Shown: piece after piece, positions 54,813 through 64,000 of the stretch
Layout of the letters: each line of letters starts with the position of its first letter
Position numbering within the stretch: position 1 is the stretch's first letter
Source of the DNA: Pseudomonas entomophila
GTDB lineage: Bacteria > Pseudomonadota > Gammaproteobacteria > Pseudomonadales > Pseudomonadaceae
DNA: 64,000 nucleotides
Direction of reading: 5' to 3'
Assembly (NCBI RefSeq): GCF_018417595.1
Contig: NZ_CP070982.1
Location: forward strand, 4,825,001-4,889,000
Made by a program: the position numbers and the translations under genes
The notes under the pieces: model-generated
Told to the model about the DNA's origin: nothing
Seen by the model: only the letters and a program-made list of their open reading frames with translations
Database searches by the model: none

Positions 54813-56155
54813 GCCAGCCCCTCCGCTGCCTGCGCGAACAGGCGCCCGCGTTCTTCGAAGTTCTTGAACATGTCGAGGCTGGCGCAGGCAGGTGACAGCA
54901 GCACTGCATCACCTGGCTGGGCGAGTTCGGCACAGCGTTGCACGGCTTCGTCGAGGGTCTTGACCCGCACTTGCGGCACGGCATCGCCCAAGGTTTCGGC
55001 CAGGCGCTCGGCGTCACGGCCAAGCAGCACCACGGCGCGGCAATGCCGGGCCACCGGCTCGCGCAAGGCGGCGAAGTCTGCGCCCTTGCCATCGCCACCG
55101 GCGATCAGCACCAGCTTGCCCTCGATATCGGCACCCAAGCCTTCGATGGCGGCCAAGGCGGCACCGACGTTGGTGGCCTTGGAATCGTCGTACCAGTTCA
55201 CGCCATTGCGTTCACGGACCCACTGGCAGCGATGGGCCAGGCCCTTGAACTCGCGCAATGCCTCGAGCATGGGCTCGAACGGCAGACCGGCGGCATGACC
55301 AAGGGCCAGCGCGGCCAGGGCATTGCTCTGGTTGTGGGCGCCACGGATCTTCAACTCACGCACCGGCATGAGCGTCTGGAATTCGAAGGCCAGGTACTTC
55401 TCGCCGTCGACGTCCCGTAGACCGAAGGACTTGAAGTCCGGCGCATTCAGACCAAAGCTCCAGCTCGGGCGACCTTCGACCGGCAGCGGACGGCTCAGGG
55501 CATCCTGGCGATTCACCACCACCTGGCGGGCACCGCGGAAGATCCGGTGCTTGGCCAGGTGATAGGCCGGCAGGCCGCTGTAGCGATCCATGTGGTCTTC
55601 GCTGATGTTCAGCACGGTGGCCACTTCAGCGTTGAGCTGGTCGGTGGTCTCCAGCTGGAAGCTGGACAATTCGAGCACGTACAGCTCAACGCTGTCGTCG
55701 AGCAGGTCCAGCGCCGGCGTGCCCAGGTTGCCACCCACCGCCACACGTTTGCCTGCCTTGGCGGCCATCTCGCCGACCAGGGTGGTCACGGTGCTCTTGG
55801 CGTTGGAGCCACTGATCGCGATGATCGGCGCTTTTGCGTGGCGGGCGAACAGCTCGATATCACCGGACAGCGTCACGCCGCGTGCCGCCGCCTGCTGCAG
55901 GGCCGGGGTGGCCAGGGCCAGACCGGGGCTCACGTACAGTTCGTTGGCGCGGCAGAGGAAGTCCACGTCCAACTCGCCACAACGCACTTCCACCTGCGGG
56001 TAGTCACGGCGCAGGGTGTCCAGTTCCGGCGGTTGCTCGCGGGTGTCGGCGACCGCAAAGGCAATGCCCCGGCTCGCCAGGAAGCGAACCAGGGACATGC
56101 CGCTCTTGCCGAGGCCGACAACGATGCGGAATTGGTCGGAAGCGATCAGTGACAC
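54809..56155 (-). CDS. murD: UDP-MurNAc-L-alanine--D-glutamate ligase
   Basis: 448 residues. It adds D-Glu. The ATP loop is ISGSNAKSTVTTLVG (about residues 110-124), with Ala where E. coli has Gly, a variant I recall as common in pseudomonads. The N-terminal FRIVVGLGKSGMSLVRFLASRG binds the UDP part, and HRCQWVRERNGVNWYDDSKATN is the C-terminal conserved block. It lies six bases after mraY. Confidence 0.97.
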   Translation of the reverse strand: MSLIASDQFRIVVGLGKSGMSLVRFLASRGIAFAVADTREQPPELDTLRRDYPQVEVRCGELDVDFLCRANELYVSPGLALATPALQQAAARGVTLSGDIELFARHAKAPIIAISGSNAKSTVTTLVGEMAAKAGKRVAVGGNLGTPALDLLDDSVELYVLELSSFQLETTDQLNAEVATVLNISEDHMDRYSGLPAYHLAKHRIFRGARQVVVNRQDALSRPLPVEGRPSWSFGLNAPDFKSFGLRDVDGEKYLAFEFQTLMPVRELKIRGAHNQSNALAALALGHAAGLPFEPMLEALREFKGLAHRCQWVRERNGVNWYDDSKATNVGAALAAIEGLGADIEGKLVLIAGGDGKGADFAALREPVARHCRAVVLLGRDAERLAETLGDAVPQVRVKTLDEAVQRCAELAQPGDAVLLSPACASLDMFKNFEERGRLFAQAAEGLA

Positions 56156-56161
56156 GCTCGT

Positions 56162-57244
56162 TTACCTCAGTTTCAGGGTGGCAAGGCCGATCAGCACCAG
56201 GATCACGGTGATGATCCAGAAGCGCACGATCACGCGCGGCTCGGGCCAGCCCTTGAGTTCAAAGTGATGATGGATCGGCGCCATGCGGAACACACGCTTG
56301 CCGGTGAGTTTGAAAGACGCCACCTGAATGACCACCGACAGGGTTTCCATCACGAACACGCCGCCCATGATGAACAGGACGACTTCCTGGCGGACGATCA
56401 CGGCGATGGTGCCCAACGCCGCGCCCAGCGCCAGCGCGCCAACGTCGCCCATGAACACCTGGGCCGGGTAAGTGTTGAACCACAGGAAACCCAGGCCCGC
56501 GCCGATCAGCGCGCCGCAGAACACGATCAGCTCGCCCGCGCCCGGCACATAGGGGATCAGCAGGTACTCGGCGAACTTCACGTTGCCCGACAGGTAGCAG
56601 AAGATGCCCAGGGCGCCGCCGACCATCACCGTCGGCATGATCGCCAGGCCATCGAGGCCGTCGGTCAGGTTGACCGCGTTGCTGGAACCGACGATGACGA
56701 AATAGGTGAGCACGATGAACCCGGCCCCCAGCGGGATGGCCAGGTCCTTGAGCATCGGGATGATCAGCGTGGTCTCGACGCTGGTGGGAGCGGTCTTGTA
56801 CAGGAAGATCGCCGCGGCCAGGCCGAACACCGACTGCCAGAAATACTTCCAGCGGCTCGGAAGGCCGCGGGAATTCTTTTCGATCACCTTGCGGTAGTCG
56901 TCGACCCAGCCGATGGCGCCGAACGCCAGGGTGACGATCAGGACCACCCACACGTAGCGGTTGGTCAGATCGGCCCACAGCAGGGTGCTGATGGCGATGG
57001 CAGACAGGATCAGCGCGCCACCCATGGTGGGGGTGCCGGACTTCGACAGGTGCGATTGCGGGCCGTCGTTACGCACGGCCTGACCGATCTGGCGGATCTG
57101 CAGGGTACGGATCATCCACGGGCCCAACCAAAGGGCCAGGGACAACGCGGTCAGCACACCCAGGATTCCGCGCAGCGTGAGGTACTGGAAGACCGCGAAG
57201 CCCTTGTGGAACTGTTGCAGATACTCAGCCAACAGCAGCAGCAT
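56162..57244 (-). CDS. mraY: Phospho-MurNAc-pentapeptide transferase (lipid I synthesis)
   Basis: 360 residues with ten helices. It moves phospho-MurNAc-pentapeptide onto undecaprenyl phosphate. The start is ATG 57244 ([22 protein letters not shown]); the longer form adds nine residues from the murF end. Catalytic blocks: the first Asp pair in GWVDDYRKV, then [15 protein letters not shown], and the [11 protein letters not shown] histidine motif near the C-terminus. ATG overlaps the murF stop by one base (TAATG). Confidence 0.97.
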   Translation of the reverse strand: MLLLLAEYLQQFHKGFAVFQYLTLRGILGVLTALSLALWLGPWMIRTLQIRQIGQAVRNDGPQSHLSKSGTPTMGGALILSAIAISTLLWADLTNRYVWVVLIVTLAFGAIGWVDDYRKVIEKNSRGLPSRWKYFWQSVFGLAAAIFLYKTAPTSVETTLIIPMLKDLAIPLGAGFIVLTYFVIVGSSNAVNLTDGLDGLAIMPTVMVGGALGIFCYLSGNVKFAEYLLIPYVPGAGELIVFCGALIGAGLGFLWFNTYPAQVFMGDVGALALGAALGTIAVIVRQEVVLFIMGGVFVMETLSVVIQVASFKLTGKRVFRMAPIHHHFELKGWPEPRVIVRFWIITVILVLIGLATLKLR

Positions 57245-58611
57245 TAATGTTTCTCCCCGCTGGCACCGCACAGTGCGGCCACGACGTTTTCCATCGCAGC
57301 GCTGCGCGAGCCCTTGATCAAGATAGTGGTGTCGCTGGCTGCTTCCGCGCGAACGGCATCGATCAGCTCAGCTTGAGTAGCGAAATGGCGCCCTTTTTCG
57401 CCGAACGCCTTGACCGCATGGACCATGTTGTTGCCCACCGCGTACAGCGCGTCGACCTTGCCACGCGCGTAGTCGCCCACCTGACGGTGGCCTTCCTCCG
57501 CCCATTGCCCCAGTTCGCCGATATCCCCGAGCACCAGGACGGTGCGTCCGGAAAAGCCGGCGAGTATATCAATGGCCGCGCACATGGAGGTGGGATTTGC
57601 GTTGTAGCTGTCGTCGATCACCCGCGCGCCGCTGGGGGCGACCTGCGCCACGGTACGGCCCTTGACCGGTTGCACGGCATTCAGGCCGGCGGCGATGCCA
57701 CTCAGGCTCAGACCAACGGCATGGGCGGCGGCGGCGGCGGCCAGGGCATTGCTGACGTTGTGGATGCCCAGCAGGTTCAATTGCACCGGGACGCTGCCGT
57801 CCGGACCGTGCAAGGTGAACGACGGGCAGCCACGGGCGTCGCGACCGATGTCGCTGGCGTGGAAATCGGCCTGTGGGTTGTCCAGTGCAAAGCTCAGGAT
57901 CCGGTGGGTCCCCGCACGCTTGCGCCAGATGTCGAAGGCCTTGTCGGCCAGGTTGAGAATGGCCGTGCCACCCTCGCCCAGGCCTTCGAGAATTTCGCCC
58001 TTGGCTTCGACGATCTTCTCCGGACCGCCGAACTCGCCAACATGGGCAGTCCCGGCGTTGTTGATGATGACCACCTGCGGCTTGGTCAAACCGACGGTAT
58101 AGCGAATCTCGCCAATACGCGAAGCGCCCAGCTCAATGACCGCGGCGCTGTGCTCGGGGGCGATCTCCAGCAGCGTCAGCGGCGCGCCCAGGTCGTTGTT
58201 CAGATTGCCGCGGGTAGCATGTACCGGACCACGGGTACGCAGGATCGCCGCGAGCATTTCCTTCACCGTGGTCTTGCCGCTGGAGCCGGTGATGGCGACG
58301 ACCGGTTTGTCGAAAGCCGCACGGTTCAACGCACCGAGCTGCCCCAGGGCCAGGCGGCTATCGGCAACCACCAACTGCGGCAGGTCGACATCGGCGATCT
58401 CGCGCTCGACCAGCGCGGCGACAGCCCCCTTGGCTTTCACATCGGCCAGGTAGTCGTGGCCATCGAAACGCGGGCCGGCCAGCGCAACGAACAGCTGCCC
58501 CGCACCAACGCTGCGACTGTCGATGCTGACGCCAGTGAAGCTGGCATCGGCCCCGACGTGGCGAGCACCCAGTGCCGTGGTCAGCTGGTTGAGTGTCATG
58601 GGCTTAAGCAT
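57244..58611 (-). CDS. murF: UDP-MurNAc-tripeptide--D-Ala-D-Ala ligase
   Basis: 455 residues. It attaches the D-Ala-D-Ala made by Ddl. The start is ATG 58611 ([20 protein letters not shown]); a longer reading frame into murE is not used. The ATP loop is [14 protein letters not shown] (about 106-119), then [13 protein letters not shown], and [13 protein letters not shown] near residue 330. It overlaps murE by eight bases. Confidence 0.97.
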   Translation of the reverse strand: MLKPMTLNQLTTALGARHVGADASFTGVSIDSRSVGAGQLFVALAGPRFDGHDYLADVKAKGAVAALVEREIADVDLPQLVVADSRLALGQLGALNRAAFDKPVVAITGSSGKTTVKEMLAAILRTRGPVHATRGNLNNDLGAPLTLLEIAPEHSAAVIELGASRIGEIRYTVGLTKPQVVIINNAGTAHVGEFGGPEKIVEAKGEILEGLGEGGTAILNLADKAFDIWRKRAGTHRILSFALDNPQADFHASDIGRDARGCPSFTLHGPDGSVPVQLNLLGIHNVSNALAAAAAAHAVGLSLSGIAAGLNAVQPVKGRTVAQVAPSGARVIDDSYNANPTSMCAAIDILAGFSGRTVLVLGDIGELGQWAEEGHRQVGDYARGKVDALYAVGNNMVHAVKAFGEKGRHFATQAELIDAVRAEAASDTTILIKGSRSAAMENVVAALCGASGEKH

Positions 58612-60066
58612 GTGGAGCCTCCCAGGCTGCAAGTGCCTTCTCGGCTTCGACCAGGTCGGAGAAGTCATGGCGTTCGCCATTGATCTCCTGGTAATCCTCA
58701 TGCCCCTTGCCTGCCAGGACGATGACATCGTCGGCGGCGGCAGTGGCGATCAGGTGGGCGATGGCCTCGCCTCGGCCGGCGACGAACTCGACGTCGTCGG
58801 GCTTGGCGAAACCAGGGCGAATGTCATCGAAGATGCGTAGCGGGTCTTCGGTACGCGGGTTGTCGTCGGTGACCAGCACGCGATCGGCCAGGCGCTCGGC
58901 CACTGCCGCCATCAGCGGACGCTTGCCGCTGTCACGGTCGCCACCGCAGCCGAACAGGCACAGCAGCTTGCCGTGGGCGTGCGGGCGCAGGGCCTCCAGC
59001 ACTTTCTCCAGGGCATCCGGTGTATGGGCATAGTCGACCACCACCAACGGCTTGTCACCGCCACCCAGGCGCTGCATGCGACCGATCGGCCCGTGCAACT
59101 GCGGGGTGACCTTGAGAATCTCGTCCAGTGGATAGTCCAGTGCGAGCAAAGTGGCCACGGCCGCGAGCATGTTGCTCAGGTTGAAACGCCCCAGCAGTCG
59201 ACTGCGTAAAGCGTGCTCGCCCTGCGGGGTCACGATCACGGCGCGCACGCCATCGTCGTTGAAGATGGCCTGCTTGCAGAACAGCGTCGCTGCCGGGTCC
59301 TGCAGGCTGTAGCTGATCAGGCGCGATTGGCCATGGGCCTCGGCCAGGCGACGGCCGAAGTCGTCGTCCAGGTTGACCACACGTGCACGCAGGCTCGACC
59401 AGTTGAACAGCTTGGCCTTGGCGGCCTCGTAGGCCTCCATGCTGCCGTGGTAGTCAAGGTGGTCGCGGGACAGGTTGGTCATTACCGCGATGTCGAAGTC
59501 CAGCGCAGCGACCCGGCCCTGCTCGAGGGCGTGGGAGGAAACCTCCATGGCCACGGCCTTGGCGCCGCCTTTTTTCAGATCATTGAGCGTCGCCTGCACG
59601 GCGATGGGGTCCGGCGTGGTCAGGCGGCCGCTCTGCAGCTCGCCATAGAAGCCGGTACCCAGGGTGCCGATCAAGCCGCAACGCTGCCCAAGGGCGTCGA
59701 GCGCCTGGGCCAGCAGTTGAGTGACGCTGGTCTTGCCGTTCGTTCCAGTGACACCGACCAGCTCCAGCTGACGACTCGGCTCGCCATAGAAGCGTCCAGC
59801 GATCTGCGACAACTGGCCAATCAGCCCCTTGACCGGAATCAGAGGCACCTCGGTGATCGGCAGCACACTGGCGCCCTGCTCTTCGTAGGCGACTGCGGCG
59901 GCGCCACGGGCCAGGGCGTCGGCAATATGGGCGCGGCCGTCGACCTTAGTGCCAGGCACAGCCAGGAACAGATCGCCCGGGCGCACGGCGCGGCTGTCCA
60001 GTGTCAGCTCGCGGATCAGCGGATCGCGGCTGGCATGGGCGAACAGTTTGCTCAATGGCATCGTCA

Positions 60067-60067
<1 letters not shown>
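58604..60067 (-). CDS. murE: UDP-MurNAc-dipeptide--meso-diaminopimelate ligase
   Basis: 487 residues from ATG 60067, or 485 from ATG 60061, the latter having the better GAGG spacing. The ATP loop is VTGTNGKTSVTQLL (about 108-121), the KCX/Mg region SSHALEQGR follows, and the motif DDNPRTEDP marks specificity for meso-diaminopimelate. Its start lies across the ftsI stop (TGATG). Confidence 0.97.
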
Positions 60068-62086
<2,019 letters not shown>

Positions 62087-62090
<4 letters not shown>

Positions 62091-63034
62091 CGCAGCTTCT
62101 CCGCCACCCGCATCACGGCGCTGCGCGACCGCGGGTTGGCCTTGAGCTCTGCCTCGGAGGCGAATTGCGCCTTGCCGATGAGCTTGATCTTCGGCTCGAA
62201 CGTCTTGTGCTGCACCGGCAGGTTGCGCGGCAGGTTGTCCGCCTCGCCCTTGACCAGCTTGCGCATGAACAGCTTGACGATGCGGTCTTCAAGGGAATGG
62301 AAGCTGATCACAGCCAGACGCCCGCCGACCTCCAGCGCATCGAGCGCCGCCTCAAGACCGGTCTCCAGATCGCCCAGCTCGTTGTTGACGTGGATGCGAA
62401 GGCCCTGAAACGCGCGGGTCGCTGGGTTCTTGCCCTTCTCCCAGGCTGGGTTGGCGACCTTGAGCACCTCAGCCAGGTCAGCAGTGCGGGTGAACGGTTG
62501 CTTTTCACGACGCTCCACCACCGCACGGGCCATACGCCCGGCAAAACGCTCTTCGCCATACTCCTTGAACACCCGGGCGATTTCCTCCACAGGCGCGGTG
62601 GCGATGAATTCGGCGGCGCTGATACCCTGGTTCGGGTTCATGCGCATGTCGAGCGGGCCGTCATTGAGGAAGCTGAAGCCACGCTCCGGGTCATCCAGCT
62701 GTGGCGACGACACCCCGAGGTCGAGCAGGATACCGCTGACCTTGCCGGCCAGACCACGCCCCGCGACTTCAGAACCCAACTCGGCAAAGCTGCGCTGCAC
62801 AATGACAAAGCGGCCGTCTTCGGCCGCCAGCGCTTGCCCTGTGGCAATCGCCTGTGGATCCTTGTCGAACCCCAGCAGCCGCCCTTGCGGCCCGAGCTTG
62901 CTCAGGATCAGGCGGCTGTGGCCGCCACGCCCGAAGGTGCCGTCCAGATAGCAACCGTCGGCGCGCAGGGCCAATGCCTCGACGGCTTCGTCGAGGAGGA
63001 CGGTGATGTGGTTGAAGCCGCTATCTATGGTCAC
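62087..63034 (-). CDS. rsmH: 16S rRNA (cytosine-1402-N4)-methyltransferase
   Basis: 315 residues. It methylates C1402 in the 16S rRNA P-site. It begins with [13 protein letters not shown] and then [19 protein letters not shown] (SAM motif, about 26-44); [21 protein letters not shown] is the family signature near residue 105; and [14 protein letters not shown] lies near 240. It overlaps mraZ and ftsL by four bases each. Confidence 0.97.
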
Positions 63035-63486
63035 AGGATCAGGTCACGCAAATCATCGGGCATGGCGCCCGGTTGTTGGATAGCTGCAAGGTCGGCTGCC
63101 GAAACCGCGTTCCAGGCATCCTCGTCCCACAGCTGGAATTTGTTCAGCTGCCCCACCAGCATCGCCTTCTTGTCGAGCTTGGCGTACTCGCGCAGGCGGG
63201 GCGGCACCAGGAAACGCCCGCTGCCGTCGAGCTCCAGGTCAACCGCATTACCGATCAGCAAACGCTGCAGGCGGCGGTTTTCCTCACGCAAAGACGGCAA
63301 GGCGCGCAACTTGGCTTCTATCTGTTCCCACTCATCGAGGGGATAAACACACAAGCAGGGGTCAACGGCGTCGATGGTCACGATCAACTGACCATTGCAA
63401 CGCGAATCGAGCTCGTCACGGTACCGGCTCGGCATGGCGAGACGGCCCTTGGCATCGAGGCTGACGGCGTTGGCTCCGCGGAACAC
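63031..63486 (-). CDS. mraZ: Transcriptional regulator MraZ
   Basis: 151 residues from GTG 63486 ([19 protein letters not shown]), the exact start of the P. aeruginosa protein as I recall it; the longer in-frame form adds six residues. Two MraZ/AbrB-like half-domains are seen, each with a DxxGR turn: [16 protein letters not shown] (about 8-24) and [18 protein letters not shown] (about 89-106). In E. coli MraZ represses the dcw operon by binding repeats at its own promoter; matching repeats lie at 63529-63553. Confidence 0.95.
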   Translation of the reverse strand: MFRGANAVSLDAKGRLAMPSRYRDELDSRCNGQLIVTIDAVDPCLCVYPLDEWEQIEAKLRALPSLREENRRLQRLLIGNAVDLELDGSGRFLVPPRLREYAKLDKKAMLVGQLNKFQLWDEDAWNAVSAADLAAIQQPGAMPDDLRDLIL

Positions 63487-63528
63487 GGCTGCGATTCCCC
63501 ACAATGTTAGCTTTTTTGTGCCAGAAAA

Positions 63529-63553
63529 CCCACTTCATCCCACTTTCTGCCAC
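63529..63553 (-). promoter_or_regulatory. MraZ operator: direct GTGGG-type repeats with 10-bp period
   Basis: On the minus strand GTGGC-AGAAA-GTGGG-ATGAA-GTGGG: three five-base units exactly ten bases apart (63549-63553, 63539-63543, 63529-63533). E. coli MraZ binds TGGG-type repeats separated by five bases. They lie just past the -10 box, in the earliest transcribed region. Confidence 0.75.
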
Positions 63554-63561
63554 TTGCGCAC

Positions 63562-63591
63562 ACTATAGGAATCCGCCCGCCACACCGTCAA
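63562..63591 (-). promoter_or_regulatory. Sigma-70 promoter of the dcw operon
   Basis: TTGACG (63586-63591) and TATAGT (63562-63567) with an 18-bp spacer, reading toward mraZ about 75 bp away. The MraZ repeats begin eight bases downstream of the -10 box. Confidence 0.75.
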
Positions 63592-63794
63592 GGCACGTTC
63601 ATAAGGAAAACCCTTACAGGACGGCGATTTAGCGCAACATTGGAAGGTGAAAGGAGTGTGAAAGAGAAAAACTGACGAGAAAAATCAAACCCACTCAAGC
63701 GGATAGAGCGCAGAGTTAAAGTAATTTATTAAGAGTAAGATTTTTTCGGTATTACCAAGGCGCTTCTGCTATCGAATCAAGCAGGGAGGGAGAG
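63592..63794. other. Spacer between rnpB and the dcw promoter
   Basis: About 200 bases, A/T-rich compared with the rest (TAAAGTAATTTATTAAGAGTAAGATTT). No gene or clear T-run terminator for rnpB is seen; GGTAATACC followed by GAAAAAATCTT on the minus strand is the nearest candidate. Confidence 0.4.
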
Positions 63795-64000
63795 GTGGAG
63801 AGTCGATCTGTAAGCCGGGTTTTGTCGAGGACAGTCATTCCTCTACGACGGCCATCACTGGACGCCTCTAGCAACCTACCCGGTTCCGACGCGGGCCACG
63901 CCGTATGGAACCCTATTTGGTCTTGCTCCGAGTGGGGTTTACCTAGCCACGAACTGTTGCCAGTCGTGCGGTGCGCTCTTACCGCACCTTTTCACCCTTA
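63795..64000 (-). ncRNA. rnpB: RNase P RNA (3' part; 5' end outside window)
   Basis: Read on the minus strand the stretch shows conserved RNase P RNA segments of bacterial type A: GAGCAAGACCAAATAGG (CR IV region), AGAGGAATGACTGTCC (CR V region), and the 3' end AACCCGGCTTACAGATCGAC, close to the mature terminus. The RNA removes 5' leaders from tRNA precursors. The gene continues beyond the right edge. Its place upstream of mraZ is as I recall in P. aeruginosa. The exact 3' end is approximate. Confidence 0.92.

Noticed and set aside
54809..56155. MurD ATP loop NAKST instead of NGKST as a possible inactivating change
   Set aside because: The key Lys and Ser/Thr are intact and I recall the same Ala in other Pseudomonas MurD proteins.

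Overview
This 64 kb window is chromosomal DNA from a fluorescent Pseudomonas, most likely of the P. putida group. The evidence is the high GC content, the near-P. putida proteins (HupN-type HU, NdpA, the ColRS region, the MutT-ThiE fusion, an mraZ-to-lpxC cluster beside rnpB) and many paired REP elements of the P. putida type, whose core resembles TTCGCGGGTAAACCCGCTCC. It is almost entirely core genome. I see no prophage, IS element, CRISPR array, toxin-antitoxin pair or defence island, and no tRNA or rRNA operon. About 47 of the 50 protein genes can be given a family or function.

Layout. (1) 1-5.3 kb: gcvP (5' end outside the window), sdaA and gcvT, a glycine-to-serine-to-pyruvate route. (2) 5.6-8.8 kb: a cold-shock protein, an RDD membrane protein and the LPS exporter genes lptG/lptF. 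(3) 9.0-17.3 kb: pepA, holC, a small unknown gene and valS, then rlmF, hupN and ndpA. (4) 17.4-20.5 kb: a small accessory-looking block (GIY-YIG protein, NTF2-like protein, CynX-type MFS transporter with its FCD/GntR regulator), bounded by REP-type inverted repeats. (5) 20.5-25.2 kb: the ColRS two-component system between two putative target units, a minus-strand operon (methyltransferase, InaA-like kinase, 77-aa exported protein) and a plus-strand PAP2 phosphatase. Each unit has the same 15-bp ColR-box-like motif about 70 bp before its first gene. (6) 25.3-28.9 kb: groESL with a sigma-32-type promoter, fxsA and a HugZ-like gene. (7) 29-41.7 kb: a mixed set comprising a DUF481 outer-membrane protein, an alkyltransferase-like protein without the reactive Cys, ampG, an MdfA-like pump, mscS, yajQ, panE, an orphan histidine kinase, a cobalamin adenosyltransferase, a MutT-ThiE fusion, a GST and argJ. 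(8) 41.9-63.6 kb: secA, divergent dciA, then the complete division and cell-wall (dcw) cluster on the minus strand (mraZ, rsmH, ftsL, ftsI, murE, murF, mraY, murD, ftsW, murG, murC, ddlB, ftsQ, ftsA, ftsZ, lpxC), with a sigma-70 promoter and MraZ boxes at its head. (9) The window ends inside rnpB (RNase P RNA) on the minus strand.

A shared theme is the cell envelope: LptFG, ColRS and its targets, AmpG (muropeptide recycling), MscS, SecA, the dcw cluster and LpxC. Most dcw genes overlap by 1-11 bp, which fits translational coupling in one long transcript. I did not find a clearly new system. The best leads are the ColR-box pair with its little-characterised exported 77-aa protein, and the accessory block with its 42-bp inverted repeat lying between two conserved synteny blocks.
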